Assembly (NCBI RefSeq): GCF_000222605.1
Contig: NZ_AFWF01000308.1
Coordinates: 1-64,000 of the forward strand
Source of the DNA: Vibrio ichthyoenteri ATCC 700023
Lineage (GTDB): Bacteria; Pseudomonadota; Gammaproteobacteria; Enterobacterales; Vibrionaceae
DNA length: 64,000 bases
Direction of reading: 5' to 3'
Part shown: positions 38,960-46,462 of the stretch, piece by piece
Layout of the letters: each line of letters begins with the position of its first letter
Numbering within the stretch: the stretch's first letter is position 1
The notes under the pieces: generated by a model
The model's input: the letters and a program-made list of their open reading frames with translations, nothing else
Databases searched by the model: none
What the model was told of the DNA's origin: nothing
Made by a program: the position numbers and the translations under genes

Positions 38960-39574
38960 TCAATCTACGAGTCGCGCCGCTAAAACACGCTCAACGGTAT
39001 CAACAATGGCTTGTGTTTGAGGATCGACTTCCACATTGATTTTATCCCCTACTTCACGCGCTCCAAATAAGGTACGTTGTAACGTTTCTGGAATAAGGTG
39101 GACGCTAAAACGATTTTCTTCAACCTCACCAATAGTCAACGAACAGCCATCCAAACCAATGTAACCTTTCGGTAAAACATATTTCATTGCCTCGTTTGGC
39201 ATTTCAAACCAAATGGTGCGGTTGTTCGGAGTATCAATGACTTCATGCACATTAGCCACCAAGGCAATATGTCCCGACATACTGTGACCGCCAATTTCAT
39301 CGCCAAACTTAGCCGCACGCTCTATGTTTACGCTATCGCCTACCTCAAGCTGGCCTAAGTTGGTCAGTTTTAACGTTGCCTGCATCAAATCAAAGCTAAT
39401 ATTATTACCATCAATATTGGTCACAGTCAGGCAGCAACCATTGTGAGCAACCGATGATCCAATCGCGAGATTAGCACCAAGTGTTTGATCAAGTTCAATT
39501 ACATGCGTTTGAAAATCTTGTTTCTTATCTATGGAAACAATTTTCGCCATGCCTTGCACAATACCGGTAAACAT
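38960..39574 (-). CDS. ribE: Riboflavin synthase, alpha chain type
   Basis: A 204-residue enzyme that dismutates two 6,7-dimethyl-8-ribityllumazine molecules to riboflavin. It has the characteristic duplicated lumazine-binding domains: MFTGIVQGMAKIVSID ... VAHNGCCLTVTNI ... GDSVNIERA, and the second copy GHSMSGHIALVANVHEV ... YIGLDGCSLTIGEV ... INVEVDP. In Vibrio this gene is normally next to norM; here about 3.7 kb separates them. No FMN riboswitch was recognised upstream. Confidence 0.95.
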   Translation of the reverse strand: MFTGIVQGMAKIVSIDKKQDFQTHVIELDQTLGANLAIGSSVAHNGCCLTVTNIDGNNISFDLMQATLKLTNLGQLEVGDSVNIERAAKFGDEIGGHSMSGHIALVANVHEVIDTPNNRTIWFEMPNEAMKYVLPKGYIGLDGCSLTIGEVEENRFSVHLIPETLQRTLFGAREVGDKINVEVDPQTQAIVDTVERVLAARLVD

Positions 39575-39837
39575 CGTTATCTCCTTAATCGGTAACGTTC
39601 TGTATTATCTTTAGGTTACTTCGCTTTCGCTAACCTGCTTGGGTAAATTAACCCATTAATCGACTGCAGCACAAGCTTACCTGAATCTACCAACATCGGG
39701 GGTTCACTGTTTTTAAGCCCTCAGAAACGCTCTCAATTCTCTTCAACTTACTGAAACTTAGACACTTTACCCAACTCCACAATAACCACATCAGTGATAT
39801 ACTTCCTATTAAATCGCTTACTGGTGAGGCTACAGAA

Positions 39838-39963
39838 ATGGATAAGAAGACTTTTACCGAGCAAGGATTAGATGCTCACACTGCACATGCAGATGAGTTG
39901 GCGTAGCTGGTTGAGGAAGAGATAGATTTAGATGAAGTCGAAGAAGAAGGCTGCCACGAGTAA
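39838..39963 (+). pseudogene. Broken small acidic ORF with in-frame amber codon
   Basis: The frame starts with a good ribosome site (GGTGAGGCTACAGAA-ATG) and encodes MDKKTFTEQGLDAHTAHADE before a TAG at codon 23 (39904-39906); it then continues for 18 further acidic codons (LVEEEIDLDEVEEEGCHE) to TAA at 39961. A single C-to-T change from CAG would explain the stop. It may be a disabled 41-residue peptide gene. Suppression or a sequencing error are alternatives. No family recognised. Confidence 0.4.
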
Positions 39964-40100
39964 AGCGCTCATTCGCAGCTGCTTATCTTTAAATTGACCT
40001 AAGGGACTAACTCATTTTTGGACAATTCTGAGTTACGAAGTGCCAACTGTGAAAGTTCTGGACAAAAAGAAACCCGACTTTTCTCTGGTTCGTTATCCTA

Positions 40101-40141
40101 GATTAGGGTTATTACAGGTATAACCTACTTCAACCCTAATC
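40101..40141. repeat. 10-bp inverted repeat at end of DUF2000 gene
   Basis: GATTAGGGTT ... AACCCTAATC with a 21-bp loop that contains the smaller palindrome AGGTATAACCT. It overlaps the stop codon of the DUF2000 gene. No T-run follows on either strand, so it may be a weak terminator or a recombination scar. Confidence 0.5.
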
Positions 40142-40546
40142 GTGAAGCTTCGCGCCTTTGACGATTTTATCCACGAGCTTTTTCTCTGCACATAGAGCAA
40201 TCCCGACCAAGGGTAAGCGCTCCGTATCATAGGAACGAACGGTGCCTCGATTCGCTTCATCATGACCTGTTTCGAACATATCATCGATGAATATTGCGGT
40301 TTCTATGTTTGCACGATGAGCGCGTTGGATAAAAGTCGGCAGTTTACTTCTCTTCACTTTAAGGACGATTGTTGGCTGAATACAAAGCGGTAGGTAGGTG
40401 TTGTCACTCCCATCCACATATCGTTCTCCAGTCTGAACCGCGGATGTCGAAGTGATGCCACCAGATAAAAAACTGACAACATTCAATTTCTGCCACACTG
40501 GTAAATCTTCTGCCACAACAATAACAAACTTAGAATTAAATTGCAT
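40136..40546 (-). CDS. DUF2000 family protein
   Basis: A 136-residue cytoplasmic protein. The family pattern is visible in VIVVAEDLPVWQKLNVVSFLSGGI, GERYVDGSDNTYLPLCIQPTIVLKV and IETAIFIDDMFETGHDEANR. DUF2000 has a peptidyl-tRNA-hydrolase-like fold, but its function is not established. It is the last gene of an araC-lysE-DUF2000 unit, 15 bp after lysE, which suggests a shared amino-acid or small-metabolite role. Confidence 0.85.
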   Translation of the reverse strand: MQFNSKFVIVVAEDLPVWQKLNVVSFLSGGITSTSAVQTGERYVDGSDNTYLPLCIQPTIVLKVKRSKLPTFIQRAHRANIETAIFIDDMFETGHDEANRGTVRSYDTERLPLVGIALCAEKKLVDKIVKGAKLHD

Positions 40547-40561
40547 ATAACCTCTTATTAA

Positions 40562-41158
40562 TCAGAACACTAAATCAATGACTGGCGACACACCCATCTT
40601 TAAGCCAACAAACATTAACAACACGGCCATTAGCTTATTCATGGCAACTAAGTAGTCAGTTTCGTTTATCTTTTTGCCAATAAGACGCCCTGCAATGTAG
40701 TAAACCGTAGGAGCACCAAACGCAAGTAGTGCCAAAATAGCGCACCACACAAAGATGTACCCGCCGGTAATACCTGCAGATGGAAATTGAACTGTTGCAA
40801 TAGGTAATGCAACCGTAATGCCTTTCGGGTTAAGCAGCTGTAGTATCAAACCGTCTCGCAGATTCATGCTTTGGCTAGGCTTGAATTCAACCTTACCCAC
40901 TTGGCTCACGAATATTTTGTATGCCAACCAAAGAATGTAGATTGCCCCCAGTATTGCGGTCCATTGTAAGAAAGCATCATTCATTAATGTCTCGCCAATC
41001 AGCGAAACAGCGCTGAATAATGCAAACATGGCGATCGAGACACCGAGGCTAAAGCCAAATATTGAATTTTGTTTCTGTATGCCACTGTTTAAGGAGATAG
41101 CGTTGACTGGCCCGGGGGTGTACATGACCCCTAGAGCATAAATAATTATGTCCAGCAT
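40562..41158 (-). CDS. LysE family translocator
   Basis: A 198-residue inner-membrane exporter with about six membrane segments. The family start motif YTPGPVNAISLNSG (PGP near residue 16) and LNPKGITVALPIATVQF are present. LysE/RhtB proteins export amino acids or related compounds; the substrate is unknown. Located 34 bp after an AraC-type regulator that probably controls it. Confidence 0.88.
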   Translation of the reverse strand: MLDIIIYALGVMYTPGPVNAISLNSGIQKQNSIFGFSLGVSIAMFALFSAVSLIGETLMNDAFLQWTAILGAIYILWLAYKIFVSQVGKVEFKPSQSMNLRDGLILQLLNPKGITVALPIATVQFPSAGITGGYIFVWCAILALLAFGAPTVYYIAGRLIGKKINETDYLVAMNKLMAVLLMFVGLKMGVSPVIDLVF

Positions 41159-41192
41159 AGCGTTAATCTTTTGGTCGATGCTTTAGTTGAGG

Positions 41193-42020
41193 CTAAAGCG
41201 AGAGTTGTTTTTGGTATTGGGTTGGCGTGATGCCAAACGTATTCTTGAAGTTACGATTTAGATGACTTAAATCAGAAAAGCCATACTTAAACGCAATATT
41301 CGCGGCATTATCCCCTAGCTCTAACTCGCGTTTTACACGGTTGATTTTATAGCTAAGTACATACTGGTGTGGCGTCATACCAAACTGTTTGTTAAACAGT
41401 CGAATGAAATGATATTTAGACATATTGGCAGCGTTTGAAATCTCTTCAATCCCTAGCTTTCGATTTAGGTTGCAGTGAATAAACTCCTTTGCTTGCTCCA
41501 ATAATTTGTCTGTTCGCCCATACGCTACCTTCTCAATAAACGCCCCATCGCCAAGGCGAACTATCGAATGCGCAATGCCCAGTAAGAGGTGCTCTTCTTC
41601 TAGTGAAGAAAGCGGCTGTTCTAAGTTCATAGAGCGGGAAAATGAAATGATCTGCCGTTGCAACACCGCATCATGAAAGGATGACGCTTTCAATCGAGAC
41701 TGATCCTTAGACACACTCCCTATGCTTTGCATCAAACTCATCATTGTTGATTCAGGTATGTAGAGCATTTCATACTCCATATCTTTTCCACCTCCAGCAT
41801 TCCCATCATGAACCTGCTCTGGATTAAAAAAGACAATGTTTCCTGCCTGACTTTTATGAAAAGCGCCATTGCTAAAAAAGTCCTGACGACCACGGCAAGT
41901 CACACCAATACTGAACTCCTCATGAGCATGTTTACCGTAACTAAAGTCTTTCATCTTTGCCGAAAATGAACACAACCCTAGAGTGTGCGCACTTTTTTGA
42001 TAGCTAAATTGTTCTTGCAT
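41193..42020 (-). CDS. AraC-family transcriptional regulator
   Basis: A 275-residue regulator with an N-terminal cupin-type sensor (HAHEEFSIGVTCRGRQDFFSNG ... GNIVFFNPEQVHDGN) and a C-terminal pair of helix-turn-helix motifs (IEEISNAANMSKYHFIRLFNKQFGMTPHQYV and NAANIAFKYGFSDLSHLNRNFKNTFGITPTQY). It most likely controls the lysE-DUF2000 genes that follow in the same direction. The effector is unknown. Confidence 0.92.
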   Translation of the reverse strand: MQEQFSYQKSAHTLGLCSFSAKMKDFSYGKHAHEEFSIGVTCRGRQDFFSNGAFHKSQAGNIVFFNPEQVHDGNAGGGKDMEYEMLYIPESTMMSLMQSIGSVSKDQSRLKASSFHDAVLQRQIISFSRSMNLEQPLSSLEEEHLLLGIAHSIVRLGDGAFIEKVAYGRTDKLLEQAKEFIHCNLNRKLGIEEISNAANMSKYHFIRLFNKQFGMTPHQYVLSYKINRVKRELELGDNAANIAFKYGFSDLSHLNRNFKNTFGITPTQYQKQLSL

Positions 42021-42258
42021 TCTGACAGACTCAATCTATTTGGTGGAAATATAAGGAAAGTATAGAGAGCAAGTGATGGTGAAGATAGAACAAAATTGCT
42101 CAATACATAACCGCTGCTTTTGCTTATCTAGCAAACTTTTAGGCAAGAACAAGTTAGAACAACTCGGATAAGCAGCTAAAAATGTTCTGACTTTGAACAT
42201 TTTGCTCCTCCGAAAATGACAAAAAGAATTCTAACCTAGAACACTTTAAGATCGGTCG

Positions 42259-42468
42259 TTAGGATCTAACAGTTACTTCAACGCCTAGATAAATCGCTGT
42301 CACTTCCTCTCGGCTATGCCCTAACTCTTCGCTAATGATCATTCTGGCGTCATAATCACGCTGCTTGTCTGCACCACTCAACCCTTTCGTTGACGGGCCT
42401 CCCGCAGCAGGAGCGCTATTACCCGTGTAAGAGTTCGAGTACCGCCCAACTACCCAATTTTTATCCAA
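42259..42468 (-). pseudogene. C-terminal remnant of a tyrosine-type integrase
   Basis: The frame of 69 codons ends with a segment AGGPSTKGLSGADKQRDYDA then RMIISEELGHSREEVTAIYL, which resembles the end of phage-type tyrosine recombinases: the ELGHSR block carries the conserved His and the IYLG the nucleophile Tyr. The catalytic Arg-rich middle and the N-terminal domain are absent, and the first 15 codons do not look related. It is therefore a truncated integrase. It marks a former mobile element in the ribE-norM interval. Confidence 0.65.
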
Positions 42469-43262
42469 TTAATGATCGTGGAGCTGCACATACCAGATCC
42501 AGGATAAAATTACTCAATGTACTGACTCGGTCTTAAGCATCGGATTGCCATGTTCTTTTCCTCACATTTCAAATAATTAAAATTGCTTGAGAAAAACTAT
42601 GCATGAAATTTTCGGTAAGATTTGTTTTGAGCGGTAATTGGACACAAAAGCAAATGAAGAAGAGATGCGTAAAGTGGTCGATGCCAGTCGCTATAGGGTG
42701 GACTTATACAGTAGTAGCAAATCTACAACCAATTGATTTATTAGCTTTACTAACTAGAGCATTTTCGCATCTAAGACGTCTCTTTAAGATACGAAATGCT
42801 CCATCAAGTAATGAATACAACAAAAATCAATACCCTACAATTGTGCTTACTACCAACATACGCTGCTCATTTTGCTGCATTGGCGGCATAAAATCACTGA
42901 ATTAGCATCATTATCTCATTGATTTTTTATGCAGGTAAATATCTAAAGACTTCGCTGCTATTGAGGTCTCCAACCACGATAGTGAGTTATTTGTTAAAAA
43001 CGCAATAAAAAGCCGCGACGAATCGAATTGTTTCGGTATAATGCGCGTGATTTTTAAGCACAACAACGCCCATACCAGTCTGACAAGTCGCAATTGATAG
43101 AGCGTCACTCTTACCCATACCGCTCATGTACTCTCACCGTACTTAGCCGTTAGTGACATTCTACTTATATCGCTTAGCAACCGTCCCTACAGAATCAATC
43201 TTGATTTTGACAGATTTGTATCAAAACCCACTCGCTGGGGGAAGAGTTGTGCGCCCCCTCTT
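42469..43262. other. Non-coding stretch upstream of norM
   Basis: About 790 bp with no convincing gene. A frame at 42603-42905 has no recognisable homology, unlike-gene composition and no ribosome site. A TATAAT at 43037-43042 could be a -10 for norM, which would give a leader of about 230 nt. Confidence 0.45.
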
Positions 43263-43274
43263 TTGGAGTTTTCC

Positions 43275-44645
43275 GTGCATCGTTATAAGCAAGAAGCTAA
43301 CACTTTGATTAAGTTAGCAACCCCGGTATTGATCGCCTCTGTGGCACAAACTGGGATGGGTTTCGTCGATACTGTTATGGCCGGTGGTGTCAGCGCTATC
43401 GATATGGCCGCAGTTTCTATCGCCTCAAGTATCTGGTTACCGTCTATTTTATTCGGTGTTGGCTTACTGATGGCCTTGGTGCCTATCGTCGCGCAATTAA
43501 ATGGTTCAGGAAAAGTCGATCAAATCCCATTCCAAATCCAACACGGTTTTGTCATGGCGCTATTGATCTCAATCCCGATTATTGGTGTGTTATTCCAAAC
43601 GCAGTCAATTCTGGATCTCATGGACGTTGATGTCACCATGGCAGTGAAAACGGTTGGCTACATGCATGCGGTGATGTTTGCGGTTCCCGCTTTTTTAATG
43701 TTTCAAGCACTGCGTAGCCTTACCGACGGTTTGTCGTTAACTAAACCGGCTATGTTTATCGGATTTATCGGTTTACTGTGTAACATTCCCCTTAACTGGA
43801 TTTTTGTTTACGGTAAATTCGGCGCACCAGAACTGGGTGGCGTCGGATGTGGTGTGGCCACCGCAATCGTCTACTGGATTATGTTTGGTTTGATGCTGCT
43901 GTATGTACTTACGGCTAAGCGTGTCGCCTACATCAAACTATTTAAGCAGTTCCATAAACCTGAATTAAAGGCGCTGGTTCGCCTATTTAAACTCGGTTTC
44001 CCTGTGGCTGCTGCGCTGTTTTTTGAAGTGACCTTGTTTGCGATTGTCGCATTGCTCGTTGCCCCACTTGGGCCAATGATTGTTGCCGCGCACCAAGTGG
44101 CGATCAACTTCTCATCACTTATCTTTATGTTGCCGATGAGTGTCGGCGCTGCGACCAGCATTCGCGTTGGTTACCGTCTTGGTGAACGCAGTACCGATGG
44201 TGCAAAAGTCGCATCACGAGTGGGTTTATTAGTGGCGCTCGCGATGTCATTAACCTCAGCACTACTTACGGTTCTATTCCGCGAACAAATTGCCTTGCTC
44301 TACACGGATAACCGTCAAGTTATCGACCTTGCGATGCAATTGTTGTTGCTGGCGGCGATTTACCAATGTATGGATGCCATCCAAGTGGTTGCTGCTGGTG
44401 CACTGCGTGGCTACAAAGATATGGCATCGATTTTTAACCGCACCTTTATCGCATACTGGATTATTGGTTTGCCATCAGGTTACATCCTTGGTATGACCGA
44501 TTGGATCGTTGAACCAATGGGCGCACACGGTTTCTGGATCGGCTTCATTATTGGCCTCTCTTCTGGTGCGCTAATGCTTGGCTCTCGTCTACATTGGATG
44601 CACAAACAACCAGACGAAGTACAGTTGAGCTTTTCTGAGCGTTAA
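43275..44645 (+). CDS. norM: Multidrug efflux MATE transporter NorM
   Basis: A 456-residue inner-membrane Na+-coupled multidrug exporter with 12 membrane segments in two similar halves. The N-terminus HRYKQEANTLIKLATPVLIA and VAQTGMGFVDTVMAGGVSAIDMAAVS are nearly those of Vibrio NorM, and the length is the same (456). The start is GTG at 43275 with GGAG 6 bp upstream; an in-frame TTG 12 bp earlier is less likely. Followed by a strong terminator. Confidence 0.95.
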   Translation: MHRYKQEANTLIKLATPVLIASVAQTGMGFVDTVMAGGVSAIDMAAVSIASSIWLPSILFGVGLLMALVPIVAQLNGSGKVDQIPFQIQHGFVMALLISIPIIGVLFQTQSILDLMDVDVTMAVKTVGYMHAVMFAVPAFLMFQALRSLTDGLSLTKPAMFIGFIGLLCNIPLNWIFVYGKFGAPELGGVGCGVATAIVYWIMFGLMLLYVLTAKRVAYIKLFKQFHKPELKALVRLFKLGFPVAAALFFEVTLFAIVALLVAPLGPMIVAAHQVAINFSSLIFMLPMSVGAATSIRVGYRLGERSTDGAKVASRVGLLVALAMSLTSALLTVLFREQIALLYTDNRQVIDLAMQLLLLAAIYQCMDAIQVVAAGALRGYKDMASIFNRTFIAYWIIGLPSGYILGMTDWIVEPMGAHGFWIGFIIGLSSGALMLGSRLHWMHKQPDEVQLSFSER

Positions 44646-44670
44646 TCTGTGATTTAGAACATCAATAAAG

Positions 44671-44696
44671 AAAGGTCAGCATATGCTGACCTTTTT
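44671..44696 (+). terminator. Terminator after norM
   Basis: AAAGGTCAGC-ATAT-GCTGACCTTTTTG, perfect 10-bp stem and T5 tail. Confidence 0.9.
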
Positions 44697-44754
44697 GCTG
44701 AGTGTTCCGTACACTATTATATATTGACTGGTTCGGAGCACTCCTACATCCCCT

Positions 44755-45849
44755 ATGCCTTGGCTACTGATTGCTATACTACTTTTTGTCACGGGTTGTA
44801 ACTTCAATAAACACCCGATTGAAAGCCAATTCGAGACCTATCTCGAACGTATTGCTAATGTGCAAAAAGAGCCCGCTTTAGCTCCCGTCGTTCCTGAACA
44901 AATTACGCTTCCTGATAAGCGTGCACTTGCCTTACCCATTGAAACCGTCACCATTGGCTTACTCGATAGTTACGAGCTTAGAAAATGTGGCCTGTTCCAT
45001 TTAATTGCCGAAAAGAACTCTATCTTAGGTAAGGTACAAGATCAGTTTCGCGAATTTGATTACCAACAAGCACTGATTCTGGGGATCAGACAATGCTTAG
45101 CCAATGTTGAGGCTATATCAGAAGAGCAAACAGCCGACAATGCCTCCTCTCAGCGTTCGTCACAAATATCGCTACAATTGAGTGAGCAACTGGCCGAAAT
45201 TCTCAGCATAAAACTCGCACAGCAACCACACTATATAGCGAACCTGCTCTTCACCAGCAACGCGATGCGTGAGCAACTCACCGGCACACAATGGCTCAAG
45301 GTTGATTATGCTAAAGTTGACGTCACAATATTGCGAGGCATGGATGTTATCAACCAAGCTTATCGACGGACCCTACCTAGCCAAAACTCTCATCTGATTG
45401 ATGACGGCAAAAATAAACATAACCGTCACCGCAATAGCGGTGAGATTGGGTCTGTTACCGATTATCAAGAAGGTTTAGAAAAACACCAAGCTATCGGATC
45501 CTTGCTCTTTTCGCTACACAATACAACGAGATGGTTAAATACTATTACGCAGCAACTGACTCTTCACGACAACAAAATACGTTGTGAGCCCAATCGCGAC
45601 CGCACTCAATTTCGTTACCTAAAGAATGTATTCGACCTGTTTTTTGCAAAAGAGATACAAGCTTATCTAGCACTACTCGATGCCCGATATTACGAACTAC
45701 AACCCTACTTGCCGCTGTTTCAGCAGGCACATCCTAACTACCAATATCCGCTCGCATCAACTCATGCAAATTTTCGCCAAGCGACTTTAGAACATGTTCA
45801 ATATTGGCAAACCCTATTTGCACGCTGTGGGATTCAGTTGGCGCGTTAA
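44755..45849 (+). CDS. DUF3080-type lipoprotein
   Basis: A 364-residue protein with a short signal ending in the lipobox VTGC (residues about 12-15), so it is likely a lipoprotein. The conserved pattern SQFETYLERIANV ... LDSYELRKCGLFHLIAEKNSILGKVQ fits the DUF3080 family. Function unknown. It is a separate unit, 110 bp after norM. The first codon MPWLL is taken as the start because the signal peptide begins there. Confidence 0.8.
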   Translation: MPWLLIAILLFVTGCNFNKHPIESQFETYLERIANVQKEPALAPVVPEQITLPDKRALALPIETVTIGLLDSYELRKCGLFHLIAEKNSILGKVQDQFREFDYQQALILGIRQCLANVEAISEEQTADNASSQRSSQISLQLSEQLAEILSIKLAQQPHYIANLLFTSNAMREQLTGTQWLKVDYAKVDVTILRGMDVINQAYRRTLPSQNSHLIDDGKNKHNRHRNSGEIGSVTDYQEGLEKHQAIGSLLFSLHNTTRWLNTITQQLTLHDNKIRCEPNRDRTQFRYLKNVFDLFFAKEIQAYLALLDARYYELQPYLPLFQQAHPNYQYPLASTHANFRQATLEHVQYWQTLFARCGIQLAR

Positions 45850-45907
45850 ATCATGGGCTGACATGAGGAGGGGCGATTTGAATGGCGGCATATAAGCCAC
45901 TGACCAA

Positions 45908-45937
45908 AAAAATGACGATCACAGTATCGTCATTTTC
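45908..45937 (-). terminator. Terminator of the small zinc-ribbon gene
   Basis: AAAATGACGAT-CACAGT-ATCGTCATTTT, an 11-bp stem. On the minus strand it is followed by a T-run, so it ends the 53-residue gene; it may also serve DUF3080. Confidence 0.75.
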
Positions 45938-46010
45938 ATTTCGCTTAGCGTCAATATTTTACATAACGCGCTATATTCGCATAACGCGCGATGGCAACTA
46001 TCGCGACCAA

Positions 46011-46172
46011 TTAATCATCCACACCACATTTCACACATGGTTCATAGGTGCGCCCCTCCTCGTTGATGACGACAAAGCGACCAACGCACTCATCACAAAG
46101 CACCAATTTAGGATAAGCATCCTTAGCTTTCTTCGCGTTAATATCGCCTTCCACCGTATATTGTTTTCTCAT
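46011..46172 (-). CDS. 53-residue zinc-ribbon-like protein
   Basis: A small gene below usual length cut-offs. It begins MRKQYTVEGDINAKKAKDAY and has two Cys pairs, LCDECVG (residues 26-29) and PCVKCGV (residues 46-49), which look like a zinc ribbon. The stop is TAA and a good terminator follows on the same strand 70 bp downstream. Base composition is like coding Vibrio DNA. The opposing frame on the plus strand across this region lacks these features. Function unknown; related small Cys-rich proteins are common in Vibrio. Confidence 0.75.
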   Translation of the reverse strand: MRKQYTVEGDINAKKAKDAYPKLVLCDECVGRFVVINEEGRTYEPCVKCGVDD

Positions 46173-46462
46173 TTTTTTGCCCAAGCGAGAGATCGAAATT
46201 TGGCGCCATTATAGCGCTAGATGTTGCACTTCAAAACGACCATTTCACTATCGTTCAATGCAAAGCTAATTCACATAGCAACCACTAATTAAAACAATAC
46301 AAATCAATCACACTAATTATGTTTCAACTAGCAAATAGAAATTTTAGAGTGATAAACCCTACATAAGCACCAATTAGCCTATCATTTATCAATGGTAGCG
46401 CTGTTTCTCATAGTGGTTTTAAGCTACTGTATTTACAGTTAATAAACAGCACATTACGCCTC

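Noticed and set aside
39575-39700. Possible FMN riboswitch upstream of riboflavin synthase
   Set aside because: The conserved RFN sequence blocks (GGGxxxGGGTGAAATTC-like) were not seen.
42603-42905. Plus-strand frame of 100 codons upstream of norM
   Set aside because: No homology, no ribosome site and non-gene-like composition (Arg/Lys- and Ser-rich with no domain pattern).
45882-46214. Plus-strand frame of 110 codons
   Set aside because: It is the complement of the 53-residue zinc-ribbon gene and its terminator, which are better supported.
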